The notes under the pieces were generated by a model. The model had not been told where the DNA came from. It was given only the letters and a program-made list of their open reading frames with translations, and ran no database searches. Source: Luteibacter mycovicinus (lineage in GTDB: Bacteria > Pseudomonadota > Gammaproteobacteria > Xanthomonadales > Rhodanobacteraceae). From it: a DNA stretch of 64,000 nt. Below are positions 9,265 through 20,384 of the stretch, one piece after another (within the stretch, counting starts at the first letter, position 1; every line of letters starts with the position of its first letter). Location of the stretch: the NCBI RefSeq assembly GCF_000745235.1, contig NZ_JQNL01000001.1:1178001-1242000 (forward strand), written 5' to 3'. Both the position numbers and the translations under genes were made by a program.

Positions 9265-10395
9265 TTACGAAAGCATACGTGCGCAAATGGCCTCGTAGAG
9301 GTCCGGCAAACGCTCTAGGTCCGTCACCGACACGCACTCGTCGACCTTGTGGATCGTCGCGTTCACCGGGCCGAGCTCGATCACCTCCGCACCCATCGGC
9401 GCGACGAACCGGCCGTCGCTGGTACCGCCGCCCGTGCTCTGCTCGGGATCGATGCCGCACACATTGCGACAGACGCCGACGACGACCTCGCGCAAGCGCC
9501 CGCCCGGCGTGGCCAGAAACGGATGCCCCGAGAGCTGCCAGTCGATGGAGAAGTCGACGCCATGGGCGCGCAGGATCGTTTCCGCCCGCTCGCGCAGGCC
9601 GTCAGCGGTACTCGCCGTGGAAAAACGAAAGTTGACGAGGGCCACCAGCTCGCCGGGGATGACGTTGTTCGCCCCCGTACCCGCGTTGATGTTGGAGACC
9701 TGGAACGAGGTCGGCGGAAAGTCGGCGTTGCCTTCATCCCAGCGTTCCGCCGCCAGCGCGGCGAGTGCGGGTGCGAAAACGTGGATCGGATTGTTCGCCT
9801 TCTCGGGATAGGCCACGTGACCTTGCACGCCACGCACCGTAAGCGTCCCCGACAACGAACCCCGGCGACCGACGCGGATGAGATCGCCCAGGCGCTCTTT
9901 CGCCGAAGGCTCGCCCACGACGCACGCATCGATCCGCTGCCCGGTTCTCCCGAAGTGCTCGACCACCTCACGGACGCCGTGCAAGGCCACACCTTCCTCG
10001 TCGCTGGTCAGCAGCAAGCCGACCGTGCCGGCGTGCGCGGGATGCGCCGATACGAAGCGCTCGAGCGCGACCACCATCGCCGCGACCGAGCCCTTCATGT
10101 CCGCGGCGCCACGACCGTAGAGAGCGCCGTCGCGTTCCGTCGGCTCGAACGGTGGCGATGCCCATGCGCCTTCCGGACCGGTCGGCACGACGTCGGTGTG
10201 GCCGAGAAAGGCCAGCACCGGACCGCCGTCGCCATGCGTCGCCCAGAGATTGTCGACATCGCCAAAACGCAGATGCTCGATGCGAAAGCCCACCGCCGCA
10301 AGACGCCCGGCGATCAGCGGCAGACAGCCGGCATCGTCCGGCGTGACCGAACGGCGGCGGATGAGGTCACAGGTCAGGTCGAGGACGGCGGACAT
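9265..10395 (-). CDS. dapE: Succinyl-diaminopimelate desuccinylase
   Basis: A 376-residue M20-family zinc amidohydrolase that hydrolyses N-succinyl-LL-diaminopimelate to LL-DAP for lysine and peptidoglycan. [15 protein letters not shown] carries the first metal His and Asp, [15 protein letters not shown] the bridging Asp, and SDEEG near residue 131 the catalytic Glu pair. Length matches the family (~375). It is the last gene of a minus-strand run with dapD two genes upstream, the same pathway. Its ATG directly abuts the stop of yffB, so the two are translationally linked. Confidence 0.95.
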   Translation of the reverse strand: MSAVLDLTCDLIRRRSVTPDDAGCLPLIAGRLAAVGFRIEHLRFGDVDNLWATHGDGGPVLAFLGHTDVVPTGPEGAWASPPFEPTERDGALYGRGAADMKGSVAAMVVALERFVSAHPAHAGTVGLLLTSDEEGVALHGVREVVEHFGRTGQRIDACVVGEPSAKERLGDLIRVGRRGSLSGTLTVRGVQGHVAYPEKANNPIHVFAPALAALAAERWDEGNADFPPTSFQVSNINAGTGANNVIPGELVALVNFRFSTASTADGLRERAETILRAHGVDFSIDWQLSGHPFLATPGGRLREVVVGVCRNVCGIDPEQSTGGGTSDGRFVAPMGAEVIELGPVNATIHKVDECVSVTDLERLPDLYEAICARMLS

Positions 10396-10749
10396 TTATT
10401 TTCCGAAGCGTTTTTTGAAGGCATTGTCCGTGAAGCCGACGCTGACCTCGTCGCCGTCGACCACCACGGGACGCTTGATCAACGCCGGATATTCCTTGAG
10501 CAGCAGCGTCCACTCCGGGTCGCTGCGCGGATCCTTGCGCTGCGGCAACAACGTGCGCCACGTGGTCGACGCCTTGTTGATCAGCTTGTCCCAGCCACCG
10601 AGCTTCTCCGACCACGCTTTCAGCGTCGACGCAGGCACCGGGTTCGCCCGGTAGTCGACGAACTCGTGTTCCACCTCGAACCGGCCAAGCCAGTTGCGCG
10701 CTTTCTTGCACGTATCGCAGTTCGGCAAACCGTAAACGATGATCGCCAT
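10396..10749 (-). CDS. yffB: ArsC/Spx-family reductase-like protein YffB
   Basis: A 117-residue thioredoxin-fold protein of the ArsC/Spx superfamily, with NCDTC at residues 9-13. These proteins are often named arsenate reductase, but the single N-terminal CxxC-type site and the genomic position beside dapE match the YffB branch, whose physiological role is not settled. It lies between dapD and dapE, with 3 bases to dapD and none to dapE. That linkage is conserved in many gammaproteobacteria and hints at a role tied to this operon rather than arsenic resistance. Confidence 0.85.
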   Translation of the reverse strand: MAIIVYGLPNCDTCKKARNWLGRFEVEHEFVDYRANPVPASTLKAWSEKLGGWDKLINKASTTWRTLLPQRKDPRSDPEWTLLLKEYPALIKRPVVVDGDEVSVGFTDNAFKKRFGK

Positions 10750-10752
10750 GAC

Positions 10753-11586
10753 TCAGTCGCCGCTGCGCAGGAGTTCGTTGATGCCGGTCTTCGAACGGGT
10801 CTTTTCATCGACCTGCTTGACGATGATCGCCGCATACAGGCTATGGCTCCCGTCCTTCGACGGCAGACTGCCGGAGACGACGACGCTGCCCGCCGGCACG
10901 CGGCCGTAGGAAATCTCGCCCGTGGCGCGGTTGTAGATACGCGTCGACTGGCCGAGGAACACGCCCATGCCGATCACCGAGCCCTTCTCGACCACGACAC
11001 CCTCGACGACTTCGGAGCGGGCACCGATGAAGCAGTTGTCTTCGATGATGGTCGGATTGGCCTGCAGTGGCTCGAGCACGCCACCGATGCCGACGCCGCC
11101 GGACAGGTGTACACCCGCGCCGATCTGCGCGCACGACCCGACCGTCGCCCACGTATCGACCATGGTGCCGGCACCGACGAAGGCGCCGATGTTGGTGTAG
11201 CTGGGCATGAGCACGACGTCTTTCGCGATGTGCGCGCCGCGACGGACCAGCGCACCGGGCACGACGCGCGCACCGAGCCGCCCGTATTCGGTGGCATCGC
11301 CATCGGTGAAACGCAACGGCACCTTGTCGAACGCGCTGGACGGACCGCCGTCGACGACGACGTTGCCGTTCATCCGGAAATACAGCAGCACGGCTTTTTT
11401 CAGCCACTGGTTGACCTTCCAGCCGCCGTTGCCATCGGGCTCGGCGACGCGGTGCTCACCCGATTCGAGCAGATCGAGCACCTGGTTCACGGTGTCGCGG
11501 AGGCCAGCCTCGATTTCGTTCTGGGTGAGGTCGGCGCGACGCTCGAAGGCGTCATCGATTACGGATTCAAGCGTCTGCATCTGCAT
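10753..11586 (-). CDS. dapD: 2,3,4,5-tetrahydropyridine-2,6-dicarboxylate N-succinyltransferase
   Basis: A 277-residue hexapeptide-repeat acyltransferase that succinylates tetrahydrodipicolinate in the DAP pathway; E. coli DapD has 274. The N-terminal [16 protein letters not shown] helix is typical, and the centre is a left-handed beta-helix of repeats such as [18 protein letters not shown] and [13 protein letters not shown]. The ATG at 11586 lies inside the 3' end of glnD (20-bp overlap); a second in-frame ATG follows two codons later at 11580. Translational coupling to glnD is likely. Confidence 0.95.
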   Translation of the reverse strand: MQMQTLESVIDDAFERRADLTQNEIEAGLRDTVNQVLDLLESGEHRVAEPDGNGGWKVNQWLKKAVLLYFRMNGNVVVDGGPSSAFDKVPLRFTDGDATEYGRLGARVVPGALVRRGAHIAKDVVLMPSYTNIGAFVGAGTMVDTWATVGSCAQIGAGVHLSGGVGIGGVLEPLQANPTIIEDNCFIGARSEVVEGVVVEKGSVIGMGVFLGQSTRIYNRATGEISYGRVPAGSVVVSGSLPSKDGSHSLYAAIIVKQVDEKTRSKTGINELLRSGD

Positions 11587-14224
11587 TTACGACAGTCCTG
11601 GGGGTTTCGAAACCGATATGGCGAAGCAGGCAGGCGCGCAGGATCTCCCGGTGCTCGGAAGACAACGGCGCATTGCCGCGATCGGTAAGTTGGAAGAAAT
11701 CTTCGACGCGCTCACCGAAGGTCGCGATCCGCGCATCATGCACGCGCACCTCGGCTTCGGCCAGCGCCTGCGCCACGGCGGCGAGCAGGCCGGGGCGATC
11801 GGTGCATACCAGCGCGAGCTGGGTGCGCTCGCCCGCATCGACGAACTCGATGCGTGGCGTCATCTGGAAATGGCGAAGGTGGCGGGAGATGCTCCGCTTG
11901 GGCGGCCCCTGCCCGGCAGGTTGCTCGAGCGCGTGACGCAGGCGCGCGCGCAACTCTTCCGCGCGCTGCAGCGATGCCGGCGCCTGCGAGTCCGACTCCA
12001 GCAACAGGAAGGTATCCAGCGCCATGCCCGTGTTCGACACGAGCACGCGCGCCTCGACGACCGAGAAGCGGAGACGATCGAGGACCGCGGTGACGGTGGC
12101 GAACAGGCCGTCCCTGTCGCTGGTGTAGATGAACAGCTCGGTGCTGCCGCGGACGGAGAACGGATGCACCTCCACCAGCGGCGTGGCTCCGCGCGATCGC
12201 AGGATGGCCGAGGTCTGCCAGGCGATCTGCTCCGGGCGGTGTCGAAGGAAACTGCTATCCGGGAATTCGGACCAGATCCGCGCGACCTCGTCGGCGGCGA
12301 CATGTTCGCCCACCAGAATGCCCAGCGCACGCTCGCGGCACTCACGCACGCGCATGCCCGAGTGCGACGGCGGTGTGAGATCGCTGCGCAAGGCAAAACG
12401 GGTCGCCGTGTACAGGTCGGCCAGCAGGCGATCCTTCCAGGCATTCCACAGTTTCGGGCTGGTGCCGATGATGTCGGCGATGGTCAGCAGGTAAAGATGA
12501 TCGAGATGCTCCCAGTCGCCGACCGTTGCCGCGAATCGATGCACGACATCGGGATCGGTAATGTCCTGACGCTGCGCCGTCGTGCTCATCAGCAGGTGAT
12601 GGCGCACCAGCCAGGCGACGAGATCGATGTCGTCGCCCGGAAGACCGAGGCGTGCGCAGAAGGCGCGGGCATCTTCCTCACCGAGAACGGAGTGATCGCC
12701 GCCGCGCCCCTTGGCGATGTCATGGAACAACGCCGCCAGCAACATGAGTTCGGGCTTGTCGATGTGCGGCCAGATCTCGCACGCGATCGGGAAGTCGCGG
12801 CGCGCCGCCGGATCCGCGAAGCGCGCGACGTTGCGCAGGACGCGCAGCGTGTGTTCGTCGACCGTGTACACGTGGAACAGGTCGTATTGCATGCGCCCGA
12901 CCACCTTGCCGAACGCGGGAAGAATCGCCGCGAGCAGGCCATGGCGATTCATCCGCCATAGCGCCTCGACGGCCGGCGCCCCGCGCTTCAGCAGCGTGAG
13001 GAACGCTTCGAGCACCCTCGGATCATCGGCAAGCAGTTCGCCATGCGACGATACCGCGTGCTGGATACGCCGCATCGTTTCGGCGGTGAAGCCCGTGATC
13101 CCCGGCTCGTCGAGCCGCGCGATGAAAATCTCCACCAGAGCCGCCGGGCGGCGGACGAACAGCTCGGGATCGCGCACGGTGATGCGTGAACCGTAGCGCA
13201 GGTAGTCGGTGCCCACGCTCTCGGGCTCGCTCCGCGGATCCAGCATTTCCTCGAAACGTTCGACCAGCTGCGTGCCCGAGCGCTCGATCTGCGTGGCGGC
13301 GCGGTAATAGCCCTGCATGAACTGCTCGACGCCGAGGTTCTTCGCGTGCTCGTCCTCGAAGCCAAGCCGGGTAGCGAGCGCCCGCTGGTAATCGAACAGG
13401 AGGCGCTCTTCGGCACGCCCCGCCTCCAGATGCAGCGCATAGCGATAACGACGCAGGGTTTCCTCGGCGCGGGTCAGCCGGGCAGCCTCCACGGGTTCCA
13501 GCAGACCCTCGGCGACCATGGCATCGAAGTCCGGGGCATCGGCCAGCCGACGGCCAAGCCAGCGCAACGAGTCGAGCGTGCGCAGACCACCCGGCCCGTC
13601 CTTGAGGTTCGGCTCGAGATTCTGGGCGGTATCGTCGTAGCGCGCATGACGCGCGTCGCGCTCCGCCAGGCGCGCGGCCAGGTAGGCGCGCGGTGACCAC
13701 AGGGCGGGATCGTCGAGGATGCCGCGGAGCTCCTGGCCCAGGATCGGCCAGCCGGCCAGACGCTTCGCGTCGAGCAGGCTGGTGAAGACGCTGGCGTCCT
13801 GCGCGGCCAGTTCGCGGCATTGCGCGACCGTCCGCACGGCGTGGCCCGGCTTCAGGCCGATATCCCACAGGCAGCTGAAGAAGTTTTCCAGCGCGCGGTA
13901 GAGGGCCGGCGAGCTCTCGCCGACCAGAGCCAGAAGGTCGACATCGGACGCGGGAAACAGCATGCCCCGACCGAACCCGCCCACCGCGAACAGCGCGGCG
14001 GCGGCGAGATCGCCCAGGCAGGCGCCCCATGCGTGGACGACCACGCGCTCCACGATCTCGGCCCGGCGACGGGCCAGCGCGGAAGCATCCTCACCGTCGT
14101 TGAAGGCGACGGTGAGCGCACGATCGACGTCGCCCATCAACTGACGGAGGGCGCGCCGCGCGTCGGGCGACACGCCCGAGCGGGGGACCACGGCGGGCAG
14201 GCGTGGAAGCGGTGGAAGCGTCAC
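11567..14224 (-). CDS. glnD: Bifunctional [protein-PII] uridylyltransferase / uridylyl-removing enzyme
   Basis: An 885-residue nitrogen sensor that adds UMP to PII proteins when nitrogen is poor and removes it when glutamine is high. Domains in order: nucleotidyltransferase ([19 protein letters not shown], around residues 82-100), PII-uridylyltransferase helical region, HD domain ([16 protein letters not shown], around residue 500), and two C-terminal ACT domains that sense glutamine. Length fits the family (~860-890). The start is a GTG at 14224 with GAGGG upstream. It is 37 bp downstream of map and overlaps dapD. glnB itself is not in the window. Confidence 0.95.
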   Translation of the reverse strand: MTLPPLPRLPAVVPRSGVSPDARRALRQLMGDVDRALTVAFNDGEDASALARRRAEIVERVVVHAWGACLGDLAAAALFAVGGFGRGMLFPASDVDLLALVGESSPALYRALENFFSCLWDIGLKPGHAVRTVAQCRELAAQDASVFTSLLDAKRLAGWPILGQELRGILDDPALWSPRAYLAARLAERDARHARYDDTAQNLEPNLKDGPGGLRTLDSLRWLGRRLADAPDFDAMVAEGLLEPVEAARLTRAEETLRRYRYALHLEAGRAEERLLFDYQRALATRLGFEDEHAKNLGVEQFMQGYYRAATQIERSGTQLVERFEEMLDPRSEPESVGTDYLRYGSRITVRDPELFVRRPAALVEIFIARLDEPGITGFTAETMRRIQHAVSSHGELLADDPRVLEAFLTLLKRGAPAVEALWRMNRHGLLAAILPAFGKVVGRMQYDLFHVYTVDEHTLRVLRNVARFADPAARRDFPIACEIWPHIDKPELMLLAALFHDIAKGRGGDHSVLGEEDARAFCARLGLPGDDIDLVAWLVRHHLLMSTTAQRQDITDPDVVHRFAATVGDWEHLDHLYLLTIADIIGTSPKLWNAWKDRLLADLYTATRFALRSDLTPPSHSGMRVRECRERALGILVGEHVAADEVARIWSEFPDSSFLRHRPEQIAWQTSAILRSRGATPLVEVHPFSVRGSTELFIYTSDRDGLFATVTAVLDRLRFSVVEARVLVSNTGMALDTFLLLESDSQAPASLQRAEELRARLRHALEQPAGQGPPKRSISRHLRHFQMTPRIEFVDAGERTQLALVCTDRPGLLAAVAQALAEAEVRVHDARIATFGERVEDFFQLTDRGNAPLSSEHREILRACLLRHIGFETPRTVVNADADA

Positions 14225-14261
14225 GTCGAAGCCCTCGGTGGAGTAAAACGAAAATCGTGTG

Positions 14262-15029
14262 TCAGGCGGCGTCCGGCCAGGGCGTCAGGATCTCGAAACC
14301 GTCGTCGGTCACGGCGATCGTGTGCTCCCACTGCGCGGACAGGGAATGATCCTTCGTGACCACGGTCCAGCCATCCGGCAGCGACTTGGTCTGCGGCTTG
14401 CCGGCGTTGATCATCGGTTCGATGGTGAAGGTCATGCCCGGCTTCAGTTCCAGCCCGGTGCCGTTACGGCCGTAATGCAGCACCTGCGGCTCGTCGTGGT
14501 AGACCTTGCCGATGCCGTGGCCGCAGTACTCGCGGACGACCGAAAAACCGGCGGCTTCGGCGTGCTTCTGGATGGCCGCACCGACGTCGCCCAGCGTGGC
14601 GCCCGGTCTGACCGCCTCGATGCCCTTCATCATGGCCTCGAAGGTGGTATCGACCAGCCGTCTGGCCAGCACGCTGGGCGTGCCGACGAAATACATGCGG
14701 CTGGTATCGCCGTGCCAGCCATCCTTGATGACCGTGACGTCGATATTGACGATGTCGCCGTCCTTGAGGACCTTGGTTTCGGTCGGAATACCGTGGCAGA
14801 TCACATGGTTGACCGAGGTGCAGACCGTTTTCGGGAAGCCCCGGTAGCCGACGTTGGCGGGGATCGCCTTCTGGACGTTCACGATGTGGTCGTGGGCCAG
14901 GCGATCCAGGTGCTCGGTGGTCACACCCGGCTTCACGTGCGGCACCAGCATGGCCAGAACCTCGGCGGCCAGACGGCCCGCCTCGCGCATGCTCTGGATC
15001 TCTTCAGGGGTCTTCGGTACGACTGCCAT
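14262..15029 (-). CDS. map: Type I methionine aminopeptidase
   Basis: A 255-residue metallopeptidase that removes the initiator Met from nascent proteins. Visible metal and active-site segments are CHGIPTETKVLKDGDIVNID, HGDTSRMYFVG, YCGHGIGKVYHDEPQVLHYG and FTIEPM; together they give the D-D-H-E-E set. The ATG at 15029 was chosen because the protein then begins MAVVPKTPEEIQSMREAGRL, the normal N-terminus; the frame stays open upstream into the rpsB leader without family similarity. It is divergent from rpsB and first in the map-glnD-dapD-yffB-dapE run. Confidence 0.95.
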   Translation of the reverse strand: MAVVPKTPEEIQSMREAGRLAAEVLAMLVPHVKPGVTTEHLDRLAHDHIVNVQKAIPANVGYRGFPKTVCTSVNHVICHGIPTETKVLKDGDIVNIDVTVIKDGWHGDTSRMYFVGTPSVLARRLVDTTFEAMMKGIEAVRPGATLGDVGAAIQKHAEAAGFSVVREYCGHGIGKVYHDEPQVLHYGRNGTGLELKPGMTFTIEPMINAGKPQTKSLPDGWTVVTKDHSLSAQWEHTIAVTDDGFEILTPWPDAA

Positions 15030-15113
15030 GGCGGTTCTCTCTGTTCCTTTGCCCTCGGGGTGTAGGGCCTGCCAGGAAAATGGCGGCGTCCCCGATGGAA
15101 TTCCACCCCGATC

Positions 15114-15143
15114 TTGCGGCTGGGCGGTTCCGAAGGCTACAAT
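15114..15143 (+). promoter_or_regulatory. Candidate sigma-70 promoter for rpsB-tsf
   Basis: TTGCGG at 15114-15119 and TACAAT at 15138-15143 are separated by 18 bases. The -10 matches consensus at five of six positions, the -35 only at three. Transcription would begin near 15150, giving a leader of about 230 nt that includes the structured element upstream of rpsB. Confidence 0.5.
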
Positions 15144-15262
15144 TAGCGAGTTTTGCTGTCCGGCGAAGCCACTTATCCGTGGCCACGGCGGCGATACGAA
15201 GCGCGATTGTAACCGCATGGAGCCATCCTTGGCCCGGCCAAACCGTCGCATTTAACGCCACA

Positions 15263-15327
15263 CACGCATCGGCACCGCCTTCGGGGTGCCTGGTCCGAGA
15301 GGACCGGGTCGAAGCCGGGGATGCGTG
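15263..15327 (+). ncRNA. Structured rpsB leader (putative S2 autoregulatory element)
   Basis: An 8-bp closing helix (CACGCATC at 15263-15270 with GATGCGTG at 15320-15327) encloses two hairpins: GGCACC/GGTGCC at 15271-15290, and GGTCC-GAGA-GGACC at 15292-15305. A GGAG-containing strand and a C-rich tract follow before the rpsB start at 15381. A leader in which ribosomal protein S2 represses its own mRNA is known upstream of rpsB in gammaproteobacteria. The pairing is seen directly; the regulatory role is inferred from position and that precedent. Confidence 0.65.
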
Positions 15328-15380
15328 GAGGTCCCAACCCCCATAGAACCGCTCGATGCGGTTCGCCCAGGAGTAATTCC

Positions 15381-16229
15381 ATGGCACAAGTCACCATGCG
15401 CGAGATGCTGGAAGCCGGCGTCCATTTCGGCCACCAGACCCGTTACTGGAACCCCAAGATGGCTCCGTACATCTTCGGCGCCCGCGGCAAGATCCACATC
15501 ATCAACCTCGAGAAGACCCTTCCGCTCTTCACCGACGCGATGAACTTCCTCTCGGGCCTGGCCCAGAAGGGCGGCACCATCCTGTTCGTCGGCACCAAGC
15601 GTTCGGCTCGTGAGTCGCTCGCCGAAGAAGCTTCGCGCGCCGGCCAGCCGTTCGTCACCGCCCGCTGGCTCGGCGGCATGCTGACCAACTTCCGCACGGT
15701 CAAGCAGTCGGTCGCCCGCCTGAAGGAACTCGAAGCCGCCGAAACCGACGGTTCGTTCGAGAAGCTGGTCAAGCACGAAGTGCTCGCCCGTCGCCGTGAG
15801 CGCGAGAAGCTGCAGAACTCGCTGGGCGGCATCAAGGACATGAACCGTCTGCCGGACGCCCTGTTCATCGTCGACATCGGTCACGAAGACATCGCCGTCC
15901 AGGAAGCCCGCAAGCTCGGCATCCCGGTCGTCGCCGTCGTCGATACCAACTACGACCCGGCCCTCGTCGACTACGCCATCCCGGGTAACGACGACGCCAT
16001 CCGCGCCATCCAGCTCTACGCCCGCGCCGCTGCCGACTCCATCCTGGAAGGCAAGGCCGCCGCTCCGAACGCCGCCCGTGGCGACGCGAACGAGTTCGTC
16101 GAGATGGACGAGGAAGGCAACCCGGTCGCCAAGGACGAGGCCGCTCGCGGCGATCGTCGCGGCGCCCCGGCCAAGAAGGGTGCTCCGCGTCGCGAAGGCG
16201 GCCGTGACGGTGGTCGTGGCCGCGCGTAA
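15381..16229 (+). CDS. rpsB: 30S ribosomal protein S2
   Basis: A 282-residue small-subunit protein, with the standard N-terminus [20 protein letters not shown] and [15 protein letters not shown]. It is longer than the E. coli protein (241) because of a charged C-terminal tail rich in Arg, Gly and Lys ([18 protein letters not shown]), a common feature in this order. The CAGGAG ribosome site lies about 6 bases before the ATG. It is followed by tsf after 85 bp, and the structured leader upstream suggests S2 feedback control. Confidence 0.97.
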   Translation: MAQVTMREMLEAGVHFGHQTRYWNPKMAPYIFGARGKIHIINLEKTLPLFTDAMNFLSGLAQKGGTILFVGTKRSARESLAEEASRAGQPFVTARWLGGMLTNFRTVKQSVARLKELEAAETDGSFEKLVKHEVLARRREREKLQNSLGGIKDMNRLPDALFIVDIGHEDIAVQEARKLGIPVVAVVDTNYDPALVDYAIPGNDDAIRAIQLYARAAADSILEGKAAAPNAARGDANEFVEMDEEGNPVAKDEAARGDRRGAPAKKGAPRREGGRDGGRGRA

Positions 16230-16263
16230 GCGCCCCACCCCGTCCAGCTCTTCCGTTTCATCC

Positions 16264-16291
16264 GGCGCCGCGGCATGTCCGCCGCGGCGCC
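16264..16291 (+). other. Stem-loop between rpsB and tsf
   Basis: A perfect 10-bp stem (GGCGCCGCGG with CCGCGGCGCC) and an 8-base loop lie in the rpsB-tsf gap. There is no U-tract, so it is more likely an attenuator or mRNA processing/stability element than a full terminator. It could set the S2 to EF-Ts ratio. Confidence 0.5.
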
Positions 16292-16314
16292 CATAAAAAC
16301 TTTGAGGAACTACC

Positions 16315-17193
16315 ATGGCTGAGATTTCCGCCAAGCTCGTCAATGAACTGCGTCAGCGTTCCGGCGTCGGCATGATGGAGTGCAAGAAGGCGCTCGTCGA
16401 AAACAATGGCGACATCGAAGTGGCGATGGAGTGGCTGCGCAAGAACGGCATGGCCAAGGCTGACAAGAAGGCTGACCGCGTCGCTGCCGAAGGCCTCGTC
16501 GCCATCGCACAGAAGCCCGGCGTCGCCGCCCTGATCGAAGTCAACAGCGAAACCGACTTCTCCTCGCGCAACGAGCAGTTCATCCAGTTCACCAAGGACG
16601 TCGCCAACGCCGCCCTCGAGTCGGGCGTCAACGACATCACGGCCCTCAAGGCCGCGAAGCTCGGCGACACCACGGTCGAGGAAGGCGCCAAGGCACTGAC
16701 GCTCACCATCGGTGAGAAGTTCGACGTCCGTCGCATGGCTAAGATCGAGAGCACCGACACCATCGGCGCCTACTCGCACAGCGGCCGCATCGGCGTGCTG
16801 GTCAACCTGAAGGGCGGCTCGGAAGAGCTGGCCAAGGGTATCGCCATGCACGTTGCCGCGATGAACCCGAAGTTCGTCAAGGTCGAAGACGTCCCGGCCG
16901 ATTTCCTTGAGAAGGAAAAGGAAATCGAGCTGTCCAAGATGACCGACAAGGACAAGGCCAAGCCGGCCGACATCCTCGACAAGATCGTCTCGGGCAAGGT
17001 CAACAAGATCCTCGCCGAAGTGACCCTCGTCGGCCAGCCGTACGTGCTGGACGGTGACGTCACGGTGGCTGAAGCCCTCAAGAAGGCCGGCGCCGAGATC
17101 ATCTCGGTCCAGCGTCTGGCCGTTGGTGAAGGCATCGAGAAGGTCGTCGACGACTTCGCCGCCGAAGTCATGAAGCAGGCCGGTCTGGCGTAA
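16315..17193 (+). CDS. tsf: Elongation factor Ts
   Basis: A 292-residue guanine-nucleotide exchange factor that reloads EF-Tu with GTP. The N-terminal UBA-like domain reads [20 protein letters not shown], followed by the core [13 protein letters not shown] and the C-terminal dimer/coiled-coil region. The TGAGGA ribosome site precedes the ATG at 16315. A strong intrinsic terminator follows, so rpsB-tsf is a self-contained transcription unit. Confidence 0.97.
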   Translation: MAEISAKLVNELRQRSGVGMMECKKALVENNGDIEVAMEWLRKNGMAKADKKADRVAAEGLVAIAQKPGVAALIEVNSETDFSSRNEQFIQFTKDVANAALESGVNDITALKAAKLGDTTVEEGAKALTLTIGEKFDVRRMAKIESTDTIGAYSHSGRIGVLVNLKGGSEELAKGIAMHVAAMNPKFVKVEDVPADFLEKEKEIELSKMTDKDKAKPADILDKIVSGKVNKILAEVTLVGQPYVLDGDVTVAEALKKAGAEIISVQRLAVGEGIEKVVDDFAAEVMKQAGLA

Positions 17194-17218
17194 GCCTCAC
17201 CTCCTGGCACGACCTGAA

Positions 17219-17248
17219 AGAGCCGCGAGCGATCGCGGCTCTTTTTTT
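17219..17248 (+). terminator. Rho-independent terminator after tsf
   Basis: AGAGCCGCGA and TCGCGGCTCT form a perfect 10-bp stem around the loop GCGA, followed directly by seven T. It ends the rpsB-tsf message 25 bases after the tsf stop. Confidence 0.93.
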
Positions 17249-17391
17249 GTTTCCACAACCCTGAACGAACGCAGGAGCGAAAACGCGAAACCCGGAAAAC
17301 GTGACCTTGGCGCAGGAATTCACATAGCTGTAACAACCGACCACGCGTTAAACTACGGCCGTTTTGCCCCACACAAACTGGAGATCCCCGA

Positions 17392-18114
17392 ATGAGCAAT
17401 CCGCTGAAACACCGCCGCATCCTGCTCAAACTCTCCGGTGAAGCCCTGATGGGAACCGAGGACTACGGTATCGATCCCAAGGTGATCGGCCGCCTCGCCA
17501 AGGAGATCCTCGAAGTGCGCGATGCCGGCGTACAGATCGGCGTCGTCATCGGCGGCGGCAACATCTTCCGCGGCGCCGGCCTGGCTGCCTCGGGCATGGA
17601 CCGCGTCACCGGCGATCACATGGGCATGCTGGCCACCGTGATGAATGCGCTCGCCATGCAGGACGCCATCGAGAAGCTGGGTGGCGAAGCCCGCACGATG
17701 AGCGCCATCAAGATCAACGAAGTCTGCGAAGACTTCATCCGTCGTCGCGCCATTCGCCACCTCGAGAAGGGCCGCGTCGCCCTGTTCGCCGCGGGTATCG
17801 GCAACCCGTTCTTCACGACGGACTCCGCGGCCGCCCTGCGCGCTGTCGAAGTCGGTGCGGACCTGTTGCTCAAGGCGACCAAGGTCGACGGCATCTACTC
17901 GGCCGATCCGAAGCGCGACCCGACCGCCGAGCGCTATGACCACCTCACGTACAACCAGGTGATCGAGCGCCGTCTCGAGGTCATGGACACCGCCGCCATC
18001 GCGCTGTGCCGCGAGAACAAGCTGCCCCTCCGCATCTACGACATGACCCAGCCGGGAAGCCTCATGCGCATCATGCAGGGCGAGCCCGTAGGCACGCTCG
18101 TCAACGCCGGCTGA
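17392..18114 (+). CDS. pyrH: UMP kinase (uridylate kinase)
   Basis: A 240-residue hexameric bacterial UMP kinase of the amino-acid kinase family, which makes UDP for RNA, DNA and sugar nucleotides. [13 protein letters not shown] is the phosphate-binding start and [12 protein letters not shown] the Gly-rich loop; [20 protein letters not shown] and [12 protein letters not shown] are conserved core segments. The GGAG ribosome site lies about 9 bases upstream. It follows the tsf terminator after 143 bp, so it must have its own promoter; frr follows. Confidence 0.96.
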   Translation: MSNPLKHRRILLKLSGEALMGTEDYGIDPKVIGRLAKEILEVRDAGVQIGVVIGGGNIFRGAGLAASGMDRVTGDHMGMLATVMNALAMQDAIEKLGGEARTMSAIKINEVCEDFIRRRAIRHLEKGRVALFAAGIGNPFFTTDSAAALRAVEVGADLLLKATKVDGIYSADPKRDPTAERYDHLTYNQVIERRLEVMDTAAIALCRENKLPLRIYDMTQPGSLMRIMQGEPVGTLVNAG

Positions 18115-18127
18115 ATCCGCCGCTATC

Positions 18128-18147
18128 CGGCGCCCTGAGGGGCGCCG
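18128..18147 (+). other. Stem-loop between pyrH and frr
   Basis: CGGCGCCC pairs perfectly with GGGCGCCG around a four-base loop, 14 bases after the pyrH stop. No T-tract follows. A TATACT box at 18193-18198 just downstream could be the -10 of an frr promoter, but no convincing -35 is seen. Confidence 0.4.
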
Positions 18148-18231
18148 ACGATCCTTGGCGCGCTGCGGCACGGCCGCACGCGCCCTCACTGCTATACTCG
18201 TCTGCTGACCAGTTCGACCGGAAACCAGCCC

Positions 18232-18789
18232 ATGATCAACGACATCAAGAAAGATGCTGAGACCCGCATGGGCAAGAGCATCGACTCCCTCAAGCACGAC
18301 CTCAAGACGATCCGGACCGGCCGCGCCAACGCGTCGATCCTCGACAACATCGTCGTCCCCTATTATGGCTCGCCCACCCCGCTGTCGCAGGTCGCCAACG
18401 TGAGCACGCCCGACGCGCGCTCGCTGTCGGTCAAGCCGTTCGACAAGAGCATGATCGGCCCGATCGAGAAGGCCATCATGGCCTCCGACCTCGGCATCAC
18501 CCCTACCACGATGGGCATGGACATCCGCCTCAATTTCCCGCCGCCGACCGAGGAGCGCCGCAAGGAGCTCGCCAAGAGCGTCGCGAAGGAAGGCGAAGCC
18601 GCCAAGATCGCCATCCGCAACGTGCGCCGCGACGCCGTGCAGCATGTCGGCAAGCTGCTCAAGGACAAGGAAATCACGGAAGACGACCAGAAGCGTGCGG
18701 ACGACGACATCCAGAAGCTGACGGACAAGTTCGTCAAGGAAGTCGACGACGTCGTCAAGGAAAAGGAAAAGGAGCTGATGGCGCTCTGA
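18232..18789 (+). CDS. frr: Ribosome recycling factor
   Basis: A 185-residue tRNA-mimicking protein that, with EF-G, splits the post-termination ribosome. It has the expected length and ordering: [20 protein letters not shown], then [13 protein letters not shown], the hinge to domain II, and the C-terminal [20 protein letters not shown] helix. It sits between pyrH and uppS as in most gammaproteobacteria, 20 bp before uppS. Confidence 0.97.
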   Translation: MINDIKKDAETRMGKSIDSLKHDLKTIRTGRANASILDNIVVPYYGSPTPLSQVANVSTPDARSLSVKPFDKSMIGPIEKAIMASDLGITPTTMGMDIRLNFPPPTEERRKELAKSVAKEGEAAKIAIRNVRRDAVQHVGKLLKDKEITEDDQKRADDDIQKLTDKFVKEVDDVVKEKEKELMAL

Positions 18790-18809
18790 CGCGCCATCGG
18801 ACCGCATCC

Positions 18810-19550
<741 letters not shown>

Positions 19551-19562
19551 CGCCGGACCGCC

Positions 19563-20381
19563 ATGCTGAAACAACGCATCACCACCGCCCTGATCCTGCT
19601 TCCACTGGTTCTCGCGCTGATCCTCCTGCCGCCCACCGTGTACTTCGCCGCGGTGATCGCGCTGGTGTTCGTCGGTGCCGCGTGGGAGTGGAGCCTTCTG
19701 GCGGGCTGCCGCACCGCCGTCGGCCGCGGCATCGTCGTGGCGGGTGCCGCCGCGCTGCTGCTCGCCGTTCTGCTCATCGCCACGCCGGGCCTGCTCACCG
19801 TACTGACTCTCGTGGGCGTGGCCTGGTGGATCGGCTGCTGCTTCTGGTTGCGACACTTCACCTTCGCCGCGGCGCCCAACGCCGAGAACCGCCTGCTGAA
19901 GATCGGCACGGGCGTCCTGGTCATCGTGCCGACCTTCGCCGCCGCCATGGCCCTGCACGGCAGCGACCGTGGCCACTGGTGGACCCTGCTTTCCCTCATG
20001 ATCGTCTGGGCCGCCGACACCGGCGCCTATTTCAGCGGCCGCCAGTTCGGCCGCCGCAAGCTCGCTCCACGTATCAGCCCGGGGAAGACCTGGGCGGGCG
20101 TCTATGGCGCCGTGCTCGGCGGCGCCCTGGTCGCCGTGCTCGGCGGCTGGATGCTTGGCGTGAGTGACGCCGCCCACCTGATCGGGCTGGGCGTGCTGGG
20201 CGTGCTGACCGTCGCGATCGCCGTCGTCGGGGATCTTTTCGAGAGCCTCATGAAGCGCCACGCCGAGGTCAAGGATTCGGGCAACCTCTTCCCGGGCCAC
20301 GGCGGACTGCTGGACCGCCTCGACAGCGTCTTCGCCGCCCTGCCGATCTTCGTGGCGGGCAAGATGCTGCTGGGCCTGTAG
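19563..20381 (+). CDS. cdsA: Phosphatidate cytidylyltransferase
   Basis: A 272-residue inner-membrane enzyme that makes CDP-diacylglycerol from phosphatidate and CTP, the branch point of phospholipid synthesis. It has about eight hydrophobic segments. The C-terminal signature KRHAEVKDSGNLFPGHGG with LLDRLDS is the CDS-family active site, and ISPGKTWAGVYGA precedes it. Three bases separate its stop from dxr. Confidence 0.95.
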   Translation: MLKQRITTALILLPLVLALILLPPTVYFAAVIALVFVGAAWEWSLLAGCRTAVGRGIVVAGAAALLLAVLLIATPGLLTVLTLVGVAWWIGCCFWLRHFTFAAAPNAENRLLKIGTGVLVIVPTFAAAMALHGSDRGHWWTLLSLMIVWAADTGAYFSGRQFGRRKLAPRISPGKTWAGVYGAVLGGALVAVLGGWMLGVSDAAHLIGLGVLGVLTVAIAVVGDLFESLMKRHAEVKDSGNLFPGHGGLLDRLDSVFAALPIFVAGKMLLGL

Positions 20382-20384
20382 GCC

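Noticed and set aside
10396..10749. Arsenate reductase arsC as a resistance gene
   Set aside because: No arsB, arsR or other ars genes are near, and the dapD/dapE position is that of YffB.
9349..11688. A 779-codon plus-strand frame opposite dapE, yffB and dapD
   Set aside because: Shadow of three well-identified minus-strand genes; no ribosome site or domain.
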